NCBI RefSeq assembly: GCF_000423845.1
Contig: NZ_AUIT01000008.1
Location: 1-64,000 of the forward strand
From: Thermodesulfobacterium hveragerdense DSM 12571
GTDB lineage: Bacteria > Desulfobacterota > Thermodesulfobacteria > Thermodesulfobacteriales > Thermodesulfobacteriaceae
Direction of reading: 5' to 3'
DNA: 64,000 nucleotides
Shown here: one piece after another, positions 52,752 through 62,266 of the stretch
Layout: each line of letters begins with the position of its first letter
How positions within the stretch are numbered: the first letter of the stretch is position 1
Notes under the pieces: model-generated
What the model was told of the DNA's origin: nothing
The model's input: the letters and a program-made list of their open reading frames with translations, nothing else
Database searches by the model: none
Program-made: the position numbers and the translations under genes

Positions 52752-53921
52752 TTATTTCGTTAAAGCTAAAATTCCTGGCAGGTCTTTTCCTTCTAAATAC
52801 TCTAAAAAAGCCCCACCAGCGGTAGAAACATAGGAGAATCCCGTTTCTACGCAGGCATGCTTTATGGCAGAAAGGGTATCTCCTCCCCCTGCAATGGTAG
52901 TACAGGTAAGGGAGGCAATCTTTCTGGCTATCTCGACAGTTCCATAGTCAAAAGGTGGTTTTTCGAAATAACCTAAGGGCCCGTTCCAGACTACAGTTTT
53001 AGCTCCATCAAGGCTTCTGCAGAAAAGTTTTACCGTCTCCTTTCCTATGTCAAACACCTTATCTTCTTTAACGATCTCCCTTAAGCCCTTAGCTAAAACC
53101 TGACCGTTGTTTTCAACCACCACATCTACCGGTAAATAAATTTTAACCTCCTTTTCCTTGGCTTCCTTGAGGATCTCCTTTGCCACCTCTATATATTCTT
53201 CTTCTACAAAAGAATCTCCTACAGAATACCCTTTGGCTGCAAGAAAGGTATTGGCCATAGCCCCACCGATGATAAGCTTGTCAAGCTTGTTAAGTAAAGT
53301 CTTTAAAACCCCTATTTTGGTGGAAACCTTACTTCCTCCTACTACCGCATAAAAAGGCCTTTCAGGCTTTCCCACAATCTTCGAAAGGTATTTCAGCTCC
53401 TTTTCCATCTGTAACCCTATTCCCTTGTCCTTAACCAAGAGAGGGACTCCTACTACAGAGGCATGTGCCCTGTGGGAGACAGAAAAAGCATCGTTGATAT
53501 AGATGTCTGCAAACCTGGCTAAAGCCTTGGCAAAATCAGGGTCGTTTTTAGTTTCTCCCTCGTAAAATCTTATGTTTTCTAAAAGCAAAATCTCCCCTTC
53601 TTTCAGGTTTTCGAGCTCTTTTTCTGCCTCAGGACTCAAAAAATCCTCTAAAAACTTGACCTCTCTGTCTTTAAAAACTGTTTTCAAATATTCATAAACA
53701 GGCCTTAGAGAAAATTCGGCAACCCTCTTACCTTTAGGTCTTCCTAAATGAGAACAAAGGATAACTTTACCATAGGAATGTAATACATGGGTAATGGTAG
53801 AAAGACTTTCTACTATTCGGGTGTCATCTAAAATCCTGCCTTTTTCTAAAGGCACGTTAAAATCCACCCTTATAAAAACCTTTTTGCCTTTAAGGTCAAA
53901 ATCCCTTAGGGTTTTAAGCAT
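52752..53921 (-). CDS. pgk: Phosphoglycerate kinase
   Basis: It transfers phosphate between 1,3-bisphosphoglycerate and ADP. The 389-residue protein has the substrate motif FIRVDFNVPLEKGRI, CSHLGRPKG, NDAFSVSHRAHAS, the nucleotide-binding WNGPLGYFE and the last GGGDTLSA. It precedes tpiA, an order often seen in bacteria, and follows ribH by 11 bases. Confidence 0.96.
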   Translation of the reverse strand: MLKTLRDFDLKGKKVFIRVDFNVPLEKGRILDDTRIVESLSTITHVLHSYGKVILCSHLGRPKGKRVAEFSLRPVYEYLKTVFKDREVKFLEDFLSPEAEKELENLKEGEILLLENIRFYEGETKNDPDFAKALARFADIYINDAFSVSHRAHASVVGVPLLVKDKGIGLQMEKELKYLSKIVGKPERPFYAVVGGSKVSTKIGVLKTLLNKLDKLIIGGAMANTFLAAKGYSVGDSFVEEEYIEVAKEILKEAKEKEVKIYLPVDVVVENNGQVLAKGLREIVKEDKVFDIGKETVKLFCRSLDGAKTVVWNGPLGYFEKPPFDYGTVEIARKIASLTCTTIAGGGDTLSAIKHACVETGFSYVSTAGGAFLEYLEGKDLPGILALTK

Positions 53922-53932
53922 GGTCCTTCCCC

Positions 53933-54409
53933 TTAAACCTGGTTTATCTTTTTTAAAAGGCTTATCATCTCAAGGGCACTTAGAGCAGCCTCAGCTCCTT
54001 TATTACCGGCTTTGGTTCCGGCTCTTTCTATCGCCTGCTCTATCGTGTCTGTGGTAAGGATACCAAAGATGATAGGGATTTCTGTTTCTAACATCACATG
54101 AGCTATACCTTTAGAAGCCTCTGCCGCTACGTATTCAAAATGAGGGGTAGCTCCTCTTATGATAGCCCCTAAACAAAGGACTGCGTCAAACCTCTGGGTC
54201 TTTGCAAGCTTTTTAGCCACAAGAGGAATCTCAAAAGCCCCTGGCACCCAGGCTACATAGATATTTTCTTCTTTAACCCTGTGTCTTCTTAGCACATCTA
54301 ATGCACCTTCTAAAAGTTTCTGGGTAATAAACACGTTAAAACGGCTGATCACTATCCCTACCTTAATGTCTTCTCCCTCAAAAAACCCCTCTAAAACTCT
54401 ATAGTTCAT
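53933..54409 (-). CDS. ribH: 6,7-dimethyl-8-ribityllumazine synthase
   Basis: It joins the ribityl-aminouracil and a C4 phosphate in riboflavin synthesis and usually forms a hollow 60-mer. The 158-residue protein has [30 protein letters not shown], and the [16 protein letters not shown] active segment with the key His. [21 protein letters not shown] completes the family. It is followed by pgk in the same run of genes. Confidence 0.95.
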   Translation of the reverse strand: MNYRVLEGFFEGEDIKVGIVISRFNVFITQKLLEGALDVLRRHRVKEENIYVAWVPGAFEIPLVAKKLAKTQRFDAVLCLGAIIRGATPHFEYVAAEASKGIAHVMLETEIPIIFGILTTDTIEQAIERAGTKAGNKGAEAALSALEMISLLKKINQV

Positions 54410-54423
54410 AAAATCCCCCTTGA

Positions 54424-54753
54424 TTAAGGTTTTTTCCCTTCCTTTGCTTGAGAAGAAGAATAGATGATAATCCTTTCTCCTTCTTTTATATAACCATATT
54501 TAGTCCTTAAGATTTCTTCATAAGGCTCATCAGAAGAGGTTAACCTTTTGATTTCACCTTCATAATATACATTTTCCCTTTTGAGTTTTTCTACCTCTTC
54601 CATCTCCTTTTTGATTAAAAAGTTTAGCGTCAAAAAAACAGAACATGTAAGGCCTAAAAGCACCAACAGTAAGGTAAAAAAAACCTTCTTAAACCTGCTC
54701 TTTTTTTTCTTAGCATAAGGTTTGATATAAATTTGAGGACCTTTTTTCCTCAT
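54424..54753 (-). CDS. FtsB/DivIC-like septum protein
   Basis: A small single-pass membrane protein. A basic N-terminus (KKKKSRFKK) precedes one helix (about residues 25-45 of the short form). A periplasmic coiled coil ([24 protein letters not shown]) and the conserved tail [18 protein letters not shown] follow. This is the FtsB/DivIC pattern, a part of the division septum complex. The start is unsure: ATG at 54753 clears the preceding stop, while ATG 54765 and TTG 54771 would overlap it. None has a clear ribosome site. Confidence 0.7.
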   Translation of the reverse strand: MRKKGPQIYIKPYAKKKKSRFKKVFFTLLLVLLGLTCSVFLTLNFLIKKEMEEVEKLKRENVYYEGEIKRLTSSDEPYEEILRTKYGYIKEGERIIIYSSSQAKEGKKP

Positions 54754-54755
54754 CG

Positions 54756-55595
54756 CTAAAACCATTGCCAAAGTGATGGCTGTGGTTGGACCTGTGGTTG
54801 GATCAAGGATTGAGGTTGAGGTTGAATTTGAGGTTGAGGTTTGGAAAAAGCCGGATTAACGGTATACGCCTCTTTCTGAGGATTTTTTAAAAACATCTGA
54901 GGGTTTACCCCCAAAGGTTGCTGAGAAACCACCACCCCAGGAGGAGGTGGTGGGGGAGGAATAGAAATGCTTATCTTAAACTCACTTTCTTTAGCAAAAA
55001 GATTAGACATCCAGTCTGACAACTTTTCAAAAGGGTTTAACTTGCTAAGAAACGATCTCTTTTCTTTTACTACCTGAACGTTATAATCTTTTGTGTCTGG
55101 CTGGTCCTTGGGCAAAGGATTATTTACTTCCGCAGGACTACTAACCTGAGATTGAGAAGGTCCAGAAAAAGGAGTAAAAGCTTGAGGCTGAGGACTACCC
55201 TCAAGCAAAACCCTTTTTATCTCTTCGCAGTAAACGGCTATCTTAGAAAACAATTGATCTCTTGGTACTTTTTCTTCTTTAGCCCAAACCTCTTTAGGAC
55301 TCGAGCTTAAACTATCAAGTTTTAGTTTTAGTGCTACCTGTTCTTTCTCGACCTTTACCTCTGAGGAAAGGAGATAGTCTAATCCAGATAAAATTCGTCC
55401 ATCTTCTAACCACACGGTTTTCACCTTAGAAGGCACCCACAGTCTGTGATAAATTTGGTTTTGCAAAGCTTCTTTTAGATAGGTATACTCTGAGGGTGCC
55501 TCAAGTTTTAAGAGTAATATACCTATGTTTATTTCTGCGCAGGCCAAACCATAAAAGCCAAAGAACCAGAGAAAGACAAGTCTTAAAATTTTCAC
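54756..55595 (-). CDS. Unknown secreted protein with Pro/Gln-rich tail
   Basis: I do not recognise this 279-residue protein. It has a signal peptide (about residues 1-20, ending ACA). Residues 20-130 look like a folded alpha/beta domain. The middle is a flexible stretch, and SISIPPPPPPPGV precedes a tail of imperfect PQ repeats ending SLWQWF. The DNA there holds repeated GGTTGA units (about 54781-54842). It could be a periplasmic or outer-membrane-associated factor. The start follows the ppsA stop by overlap of 4 bases, so it is part of that transcript. Confidence 0.6.
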   Translation of the reverse strand: MKILRLVFLWFFGFYGLACAEINIGILLLKLEAPSEYTYLKEALQNQIYHRLWVPSKVKTVWLEDGRILSGLDYLLSSEVKVEKEQVALKLKLDSLSSSPKEVWAKEEKVPRDQLFSKIAVYCEEIKRVLLEGSPQPQAFTPFSGPSQSQVSSPAEVNNPLPKDQPDTKDYNVQVVKEKRSFLSKLNPFEKLSDWMSNLFAKESEFKISISIPPPPPPPGVVVSQQPLGVNPQMFLKNPQKEAYTVNPAFSKPQPQIQPQPQSLIQPQVQPQPSLWQWF

Positions 55596-58054
55596 TTTTT
55601 CTTTTTTAACTCCTTTTCTTTCTCATTCTTTTTTAACTCTTTTTCTTTTTCAGCCACCAAAAGTCTGGTTTTAATTACGGTATCTGGGGAAAGGCTCATA
55701 GAATCTATCCCACATTCTACCAAAAACGCAGCAAAATCAGGAAAATCACTGGGTGCCTGTCCACAGATTCCAACCTTTCTTCCGAACTTATGGGCAGTTT
55801 CAATAAGTTGTTTTATCAAAATTTTGATGGCTGGGTTTCTTTCGTCATAGATGTGAGAGACCAGCTCTGAGTCTCTGTCTAACCCTAAGGTAAGCTGAGT
55901 CAGGTCGTTAGACCCTATGGAAAAACCGTCAAAAATCTTGGCAAATTCTTCAGCTAAGATAACGTTGCTTGGTATTTCAGCCATCACGTATATCTCCAAT
56001 CCGTTTTCCCCTTGTTTAAGCCCATATTTTTCCATCACCTCAATTACCTTTTTCCCCTCTTCTACCGTCCTGCAGAAAGGCACCATAACCTTGATGTTAG
56101 TAAGCCCCATTTCGTCTCTGGCCTTTTTGATAGCCTTGCACTCTAAGGCAAAGGCATGTTCAAACTTAGGATCATAATACCTTGAAGCCCCTCTCCAACC
56201 TAACATCGGGTTATGTTCTACCGGCTCATAGAGATAACCTCCCACTAAGTTAGCATATTCATTGGTCTTAAAATCTGAAAGTCTAACGATAACATCTTTA
56301 GGATAAAAGGCAGCACCTATCATGGCAATACCTTGAGCCAGTTTATCTACATAAAAATCTGCCTTATTGTTATAGTTATAGGCTCTTTCTTCGATAACAG
56401 CTACTACCTTTTCGATTTCCTTATCCTTTTTAGCCTCTTCTTTCAACTTTTCATAGTTAAGCAACGCCAGAGGATGGATCCCTATATGAGACCCGATGAT
56501 AAACTCTATACGAGCAAGGCCTACCCCCTCGTTTGGCAACTGTCCCTGAGCAAAGGCTTGTTCAGGGATACCTACGTTCATCATGATTTTGGTCTTAGTT
56601 TCAGGGAGATTCTCAAGGTCTATCCTTTCAACTTCATAGTCTACCAACCCTTCTAAAACCCTCCCTATCTCTCCTTGAGAACAATCAACGGTAATTTTGT
56701 CTCCGGTGTTGATAAGTTGAGTAGCCTTTTCTGTACCCACAATACAAGGTATTCCCAGTTCTCGAGAAACTATGGCTGCATGACAAGTTCTTCCGCCTCT
56801 ATCAGTAATAATGGCAGAGGCCTTTTTCATGATAGGTTCCCAATCAGGGTCTGTCATCTCAGTTACCAAGATCTCCCCTGGTTTAAAACTCGCGATGTCG
56901 TTTAAGCTGAGGATCACTCGAGCTTTCCCCTGACCTATCTTGCTACCTACAGCCTTACCGGTGCAGATAACCTTCCCTTCTTCTTTAAGTTTATAGACTT
57001 CATAATATTTATACTCCTTGATGGCGTGCACTGTTTCAGGTCTTGCCTGAACGATAAAAATCTCTCCTGTACCTACAGTTTTACCGTCTCCGTCTTTAGC
57101 CCATTCTATATCCATAGGCCTTCCGTAGTGATCTTCGATGATCATCGCCCATTTCGCAAGGGTCAAAATTTCTTCGTCAGAAAGGACAAAGCTTAATCTT
57201 TCGTCTTTAGTGGTTTTAACTGTTTTAACCGGATGTTTCGGGTCCTCTCCATAAACCATCTTAAGGTGTTTGGAACCTAACTTTTTAGAAAGTATAGGAC
57301 GAAAACCCTGTTTCAAGGTAGGCTTAAAAACATAGTATTCATCAGGGGTGACCTTACCCTGAACCAAGGCTTCTCCCAAACCCCAGGTGCCTGTGATGTA
57401 GACCACATCTCTAAAGCCGCTTTCTGTATCTAAGGTAAACATAACCCCTGAACAAGCCACATCACTTCTTACCATCTTTTGTATGGCTACTGAGATGTAA
57501 ACAGAAAAATGATCAAACCCTTTATCTTCTCTGTAAGAAATGGCTCTGTCAGTAAAAAGAGAAGAAAAGCATTTCTGGACATACTTTACTACGTTATCTA
57601 CCCCTCTGATGTTAAGAAAGGTCTCTTGTTGTCCGGCAAACGAGGCATCTGGCAAATCTTCAGCGGTAGCAGAAGACCTGACAGCTACATCGGTATTCTT
57701 GCCATATCTTTTCTCAAGCTCAGCATAGGCATCTCTTATAGCAGTCTCAAGTTTCTCTGGCATTTTAGCCTTAAGAAGAAGGGTCCTGATCTTCTTACCT
57801 CTTTTTTGTAGATCTAATACGTCATGAGTATCAAGCCCTTTTAAAATTTCTTTTATCTTATCGTCTAAATGGTTTTCTTTTATAAAATATCGATAGGCCT
57901 CTGCAGTTACCGCAAAACCATAAGGCACCTTAATTCCTTTTTCTGTAAGTTTAGAATACATCTCTCCCAAAGAGGCGTTTTTACCGCCAACCAAAGGTAC
58001 ATCGTCTTTGGAAATCTGATCAAACCATAGAATCAAAGGTTTTTGATCACTCAT
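55592..58054 (-). CDS. ppsA: Phosphoenolpyruvate synthase (pyruvate, water dikinase)
   Basis: It makes phosphoenolpyruvate from pyruvate with ATP, feeding gluconeogenesis. The 820-residue protein has the ATP-binding N-terminal part (LVGGKNASLGEMY, AVRSSATAEDLPDASFAGQQ), the phosphorylated His in GGRTCHAAIVSRELGIPCIVG near residue 426, and the C-terminal PEP barrel with SIGSNDLTQLTLGLDRDS and GICGQAPSD. The last 20 residues are a Lys/Glu-rich tail not typical of the family. GGAGG precedes the ATG. With pgk and tpiA in the same run it suggests growth that needs gluconeogenesis. Confidence 0.95.
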   Translation of the reverse strand: MSDQKPLILWFDQISKDDVPLVGGKNASLGEMYSKLTEKGIKVPYGFAVTAEAYRYFIKENHLDDKIKEILKGLDTHDVLDLQKRGKKIRTLLLKAKMPEKLETAIRDAYAELEKRYGKNTDVAVRSSATAEDLPDASFAGQQETFLNIRGVDNVVKYVQKCFSSLFTDRAISYREDKGFDHFSVYISVAIQKMVRSDVACSGVMFTLDTESGFRDVVYITGTWGLGEALVQGKVTPDEYYVFKPTLKQGFRPILSKKLGSKHLKMVYGEDPKHPVKTVKTTKDERLSFVLSDEEILTLAKWAMIIEDHYGRPMDIEWAKDGDGKTVGTGEIFIVQARPETVHAIKEYKYYEVYKLKEEGKVICTGKAVGSKIGQGKARVILSLNDIASFKPGEILVTEMTDPDWEPIMKKASAIITDRGGRTCHAAIVSRELGIPCIVGTEKATQLINTGDKITVDCSQGEIGRVLEGLVDYEVERIDLENLPETKTKIMMNVGIPEQAFAQGQLPNEGVGLARIEFIIGSHIGIHPLALLNYEKLKEEAKKDKEIEKVVAVIEERAYNYNNKADFYVDKLAQGIAMIGAAFYPKDVIVRLSDFKTNEYANLVGGYLYEPVEHNPMLGWRGASRYYDPKFEHAFALECKAIKKARDEMGLTNIKVMVPFCRTVEEGKKVIEVMEKYGLKQGENGLEIYVMAEIPSNVILAEEFAKIFDGFSIGSNDLTQLTLGLDRDSELVSHIYDERNPAIKILIKQLIETAHKFGRKVGICGQAPSDFPDFAAFLVECGIDSMSLSPDTVIKTRLLVAEKEKELKKNEKEKELKKKK

Positions 58055-58132
58055 GACAAACCTCCATTAAAAAATTGATCTTTAACAACTTTTACCAACC
58101 TTTTAAAAAGGATATTAGCAAAATTATTTCTC

Positions 58133-58161
58133 TTGTCAAGGCAAACTATCTGTGTTATTTT
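58133..58161 (+). promoter_or_regulatory. Promoter of smpB (leaderless start)
   Basis: TTGTCA (58133-58138) and TATTTT (58156-58161, with an upstream TGn) are 17 bases apart. Transcription should start near 58168, about four bases before the ATG at 58172. No ribosome-binding site is present. Confidence 0.5.
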
Positions 58162-58171
58162 AGTAAAACAT

Positions 58172-58621
58172 ATGAAAGTAGTGTGCACCAACAAAAAGGC
58201 CTATCATCTATATAACATCGAAGAAACCTATGAAGCTGGGATCCAGCTTTATGGATGTGAAGTCAAATCATTAAGATTAGGCAGGGCTAATCTTAACGAC
58301 AGTTTTGCCAGGATTGTCAACGGAGAGGTATTTCTCTATAACATGCACATAAGTCCCTATCCACACAGCAGAGAAGCCCAAAACCTTGATCCCACCCGCA
58401 CAAGAAAACTTTTGCTAAAAAAATCGGAAATCAAAAGGTTGGCAGGAAAGGTGCAAGAAAAGGGATATACCCTTATTCCTACCAAAGTCTATTTTAACGA
58501 AAGAGGATTAGCTAAAGTAGAACTTGCCTTGGCTAAAGGTAAAAAAGTCTATGACCGTAGAGAAGACATCAAAAAAAGAGACCTCGAACGAGAACTTTCA
58601 AGGAAATATAAGATAAAATAA
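58172..58621 (+). CDS. smpB: SsrA-binding protein SmpB
   Basis: SmpB partners tmRNA to free stalled ribosomes. The 149-residue protein has the normal start [22 protein letters not shown], the core [19 protein letters not shown] and [10 protein letters not shown], and the basic tail with [23 protein letters not shown]. The ATG at 58172 opens the conserved protein; a TTG at 58133 is part of the promoter. There is no ribosome site. sbcC follows after 2 bases. Confidence 0.94.
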   Translation: MKVVCTNKKAYHLYNIEETYEAGIQLYGCEVKSLRLGRANLNDSFARIVNGEVFLYNMHISPYPHSREAQNLDPTRTRKLLLKKSEIKRLAGKVQEKGYTLIPTKVYFNERGLAKVELALAKGKKVYDRREDIKKRDLERELSRKYKIK

Positions 58622-58623
58622 GA

Positions 58624-61600
58624 ATGCGTCCTTTATTTCTTTCCATAAAAGGGTTTGGTCCTTATTTAGACGTTAAAATCAGTGAAGAGGAGTTTAAGAA
58701 GCTAAGTGAGAGCAGGTTGTTTTTGATCTCAGGAGAGATAGGTGCAGGTAAAACCACGCTTTTTGATGCCATCGTTTATGCTCTTTACGGAACCACTACC
58801 ATAGAAAAAAGAGACCCCAAGGCCCTTGTTTCTCACCTTGTCCAACACCAGTCTAACCTTCTACCGGAAATAGAGTTTAAGTTTTTCTTAGACGGAAAAG
58901 AATACCGAATCATAAGAAGGCTTCCTTTCAAGGATAATAAAGGTAAAAAATTAAGTCTATGGATAGAGGGAAAATTTTTTTCTGACAAAGAAAAAGAGGT
59001 CAATGGTAAAATACAGTCTTTGATAGGACTTAATGCCGAGCAGTTTAAAAAGGTGTTTCTTATACCTCAAGGAGAGTATCGTAAAATACTTCTTTCAGAC
59101 AAAAAGGAAAGAGAAGAACTTTTTAAGCTCATTTTTGACACCTTTTTGTTTGCCGAGTTAGAGGAATTTTTTAAACTTAGTCTAAAAGACCTGCAAAACC
59201 AGCTCAAGTCAAACTTAGACCGAGAAAACCAGATCAAAAAACTGGCTAACATTAACGAACTAAAAGAACTCGAAGCTCAAATAAAAGAAACCAAAAAAAG
59301 TCTTTCAACCTTAGAGGCTAAGGTTGAAAACCTCGCTAAGGAAAGAGAAAATCTAACTCAGGAAATATCAACCAAACAGACCCTCTTATCTGAGTTAAAA
59401 ACCTTTCGCGAGGTTTTACAGGAGTTAGAAAATCTTTTTGCCTTAGAAAATGAGATAAAACAAAAAGCAAACAGGTTAAGGCTTTTAAACATCATCAAGG
59501 AATACCTGCCTTTTTATGAGGACTTTAAAAAATTAAAGCAGGAAATACAGCAGATCAGCCTTAAAATCAAAGACCTTTCTGCTAAAAAAATAAAACTCTC
59601 TCAAGGTTTAGATAACCTTTCTCAAAGGTTCACCAGTCTTTCAAATCAAATCCCAGAAATAGAGGAGCTGAAGTTAAAAGTAAAAGAGTTGAAACAGTTA
59701 GAAGAAAAGCTTAACGAAAAAACAGCGTTAGAAACATCTGTCGATCAGGTTTCTAAGGAGGTTCAGTCCAAAGACGAGGAGGTTTTTTCAATCAAGGAAG
59801 AAATCAAAAAACTTAAACAAATTTTAGAGGAAACCTTAGAAAAATTAAACCTTTTATTAAAAATCCAGGGCTGGCTTAACGAAGAAAGACAACTTAGACA
59901 GCTTTTAGAAAAGTTTGCCCAACTAAACAGTTTTTTAAGCCAAAAACCTGAGTTAGAAAGCAAAGTAGCTAAGCTTTCTGCTGAAATAGATAGGTTAGAA
60001 AAACAAAAACAGGAGTTTGAGGTTAAAAACCTTGCTTTAACGGTTGCTAAAGCTTTAGAAGAGGGGAAACCCTGCCCTGTTTGTGGGTCAACCTTCCATC
60101 CCTCTCCGATCACCGATAAAAACTTTACTGAAGAGCTTAAAAACCTTGAAGCGGTTTTAACAGAGAAAAAAAGGGATTTTGAATACTACAAAACTCAGTT
60201 TCAAACCCTTGAGGTAAGGATAGAAACCTTACAAACCGAGCTATCCCTCTATCAGGAAGAAGAATTAAAAGAAAAATTAGCCCAAATAGAAACACAAAAT
60301 AGTGCCTATTCAGAGCTTGTTTCCCAGTATCAAAAAAACCCTACGATCATTAAAACCCTTAAAGGCAAGATCAAAGAACTAAAAAATGCCCTTTCTCAAA
60401 AAGAAAGAAAAGAACAAGAACTCTTTTCAGCCTTAGAAACTCAAAGAAAAAATCTTTTGCTATCAAAAGGACGCCTGGAAGAATTAACAAATAGTTTAAA
60501 AGCTCTACTTACAGAAGAGATAAACTTAGAAAATTTAAAAGAAAAGATCGCTACCGAAGAAAAAAGGATAGCTGAGTTTGAAAACCAGAAAAATGATTTA
60601 GAAAAACAGATAAAAAGCCTTACCAACCAAAAAACCGAGATAGAACAGGACTTAAAAAACCAGAAAGAATTTCTACAACATCTTTTGCAAGACTACAAAA
60701 TCAAGGTTTTTAAACTGTTACCACTAAGGAGGCAAAAAAATATAAAGTGGTGGTACGAGTTTGAGGAACTAAAACTTGAGATAGAAAAAATCCAGACCTT
60801 AGAAGCTGAAATAAAAATTTTCTACCAGAGAAAAGAAAGACTTGAAGCAGAAAAGGAGAATTTAACCCAAAAGCTTGAAAGTTTAGGACTAACAAACTTA
60901 GAAAAGATAGAAGCCCAACTTAAGGTAATCAGTCAAAGTTTAGAGGATTTGACCCAAAAAAAAGAAAAGTTAGAACTTACCTTTACACGCCTAAATCAGG
61001 AAATAGGGATAGCCTCTCAAAAGTTAGAGCAACTTGAGGGTTATCTCAAAGAATATCAAGAGTTAGGGAAAGAAAGAGAAAGGTTAGAAAAAAAATTTGG
61101 TTTTTTAAGTAAACTCTGGGAGCTTATTTCAGGGAAAAACCCTAAAGGCATCTCTTTCCATTCCTTTGTAGTTTCTACTTTTGCAAGGACTATTTTTCAA
61201 AGGGCTAACCAATATCTAAAGGAGTTTTCCTTTGGAAGGTATACCTTTGTAGAAGACATGTTTTTGCAGAAAAACGTCTCGATCGAGGTATTTGACGTTT
61301 ATACAGGAACCAAGAGGGAGGTAAAAACCCTTTCAGGAGGTGAGGCTTTTATAGCTACCCTTGCCCTTGCTCTTGGGACTTCAGACGTTATCACCTATCT
61401 TTTTAAAACCAAGCCTTTTGAGTCTCTGTTTATAGACGAAGGGTTTGGTAGCTTGGATGAAAAAACCTTAGAAAAAGTGATAAACATCCTGCTTGGTCTA
61501 TCTGAAAAAAGTGGAAGGATTATCGGGGTTATCTCCCATCTTGAATACATGAAAGAGGTTTTTCCCGTGATCTTAGAGGTGGTAAAGGATAGTAGCCTTG

Positions 61601-61629
61601 GGAGTAAAATCAGGTTGATAAAGAAATAA
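58624..61629 (+). CDS. sbcC: SbcC/Rad50-like exonuclease subunit
   Basis: SbcC is the SMC-like ATPase that works with nuclease SbcD on DNA ends and hairpins. The 1001-residue chain has Walker A SGEIGAGKTTLFDAI near residue 38, then a long coiled coil broken at a zinc hook, CPVCG, near residues 484-487, and a second coil. The C-terminal ATPase half has TLSGGEAFIATLALAL and Walker B SLFIDEGFGSLDE. No sbcD is present in the window; it would have to lie elsewhere. The gene follows smpB and leads to mobA. Confidence 0.93.
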   Translation: MRPLFLSIKGFGPYLDVKISEEEFKKLSESRLFLISGEIGAGKTTLFDAIVYALYGTTTIEKRDPKALVSHLVQHQSNLLPEIEFKFFLDGKEYRIIRRLPFKDNKGKKLSLWIEGKFFSDKEKEVNGKIQSLIGLNAEQFKKVFLIPQGEYRKILLSDKKEREELFKLIFDTFLFAELEEFFKLSLKDLQNQLKSNLDRENQIKKLANINELKELEAQIKETKKSLSTLEAKVENLAKERENLTQEISTKQTLLSELKTFREVLQELENLFALENEIKQKANRLRLLNIIKEYLPFYEDFKKLKQEIQQISLKIKDLSAKKIKLSQGLDNLSQRFTSLSNQIPEIEELKLKVKELKQLEEKLNEKTALETSVDQVSKEVQSKDEEVFSIKEEIKKLKQILEETLEKLNLLLKIQGWLNEERQLRQLLEKFAQLNSFLSQKPELESKVAKLSAEIDRLEKQKQEFEVKNLALTVAKALEEGKPCPVCGSTFHPSPITDKNFTEELKNLEAVLTEKKRDFEYYKTQFQTLEVRIETLQTELSLYQEEELKEKLAQIETQNSAYSELVSQYQKNPTIIKTLKGKIKELKNALSQKERKEQELFSALETQRKNLLLSKGRLEELTNSLKALLTEEINLENLKEKIATEEKRIAEFENQKNDLEKQIKSLTNQKTEIEQDLKNQKEFLQHLLQDYKIKVFKLLPLRRQKNIKWWYEFEELKLEIEKIQTLEAEIKIFYQRKERLEAEKENLTQKLESLGLTNLEKIEAQLKVISQSLEDLTQKKEKLELTFTRLNQEIGIASQKLEQLEGYLKEYQELGKERERLEKKFGFLSKLWELISGKNPKGISFHSFVVSTFARTIFQRANQYLKEFSFGRYTFVEDMFLQKNVSIEVFDVYTGTKREVKTLSGGEAFIATLALALGTSDVITYLFKTKPFESLFIDEGFGSLDEKTLEKVINILLGLSEKSGRIIGVISHLEYMKEVFPVILEVVKDSSLGSKIRLIKK

Positions 61630-61633
61630 CTTT

Positions 61634-62266
61634 ATGAAAGTAGTGGTATTAGCCGGAGGAAAAGGAGAAAGGATAGGAGGAGATAAACCTCTAAAAACCT
61701 TTTTAGGGAAACCTTTAGCCTACTGGGTGTTTAACCTCGCTAAAAAGATTAGTCTGCCTGTATATTTTTCAGTAAAAAACACAGGCCAAGCCCAAAAAAT
61801 ATCAGAGGTTTTACAAAGGCTAAACGTTCCTCTACAAACGATCGATTTTATCTTGGACAAACATCCTGAGATAGAAGGACCTATTTCTGGTATATGGTCA
61901 GGGGTTTCTGAGTTTAAAGATGAGGCTGTCCTTTTCTTAGCGATAGACCAGCCTCTGGTAGAGCCTGAGTTTCTCAACCGGTTAATCTCCCTCTCGAAGG
62001 TCTTTTGCCATGGTTTTGTGATCCTTTCTAAGGGAGAAGACAAAATCAAACCCTTTCCAGGTGTTTATCCTGGATGGTTAAACGAAGAGATAGAAATTTT
62101 TATAAAAATTTCTCCTAAGTATAGCCTTTTTAGGCTTTTCAATTATCTTATGAATAAGGGAAGGGTTTTAACCTTAGAGGACTCTTATATAAACCCCAGG
62201 AATTTTTTTAATCTTAACACTTTGGAAGACATCAAGGAAGCGGAGAAATGTTTTTACCTGAGATAG
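61634..62266 (+). CDS. mobA: Molybdenum cofactor guanylyltransferase
   Basis: MobA adds GMP to molybdopterin for molybdenum (or tungsten) enzymes. The 210-residue protein starts KVVVLAGGKGERIGGDKPL, the GTP-binding loop, and shows PISGIWSGV and the metal-binding FLAIDQPLVEPEFL. FNLNTLEDIKEAE near the end is typical. It starts four bases after sbcC and overlaps the response-regulator gene by 19 bases. Confidence 0.9.
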   Translation: MKVVVLAGGKGERIGGDKPLKTFLGKPLAYWVFNLAKKISLPVYFSVKNTGQAQKISEVLQRLNVPLQTIDFILDKHPEIEGPISGIWSGVSEFKDEAVLFLAIDQPLVEPEFLNRLISLSKVFCHGFVILSKGEDKIKPFPGVYPGWLNEEIEIFIKISPKYSLFRLFNYLMNKGRVLTLEDSYINPRNFFNLNTLEDIKEAEKCFYLR

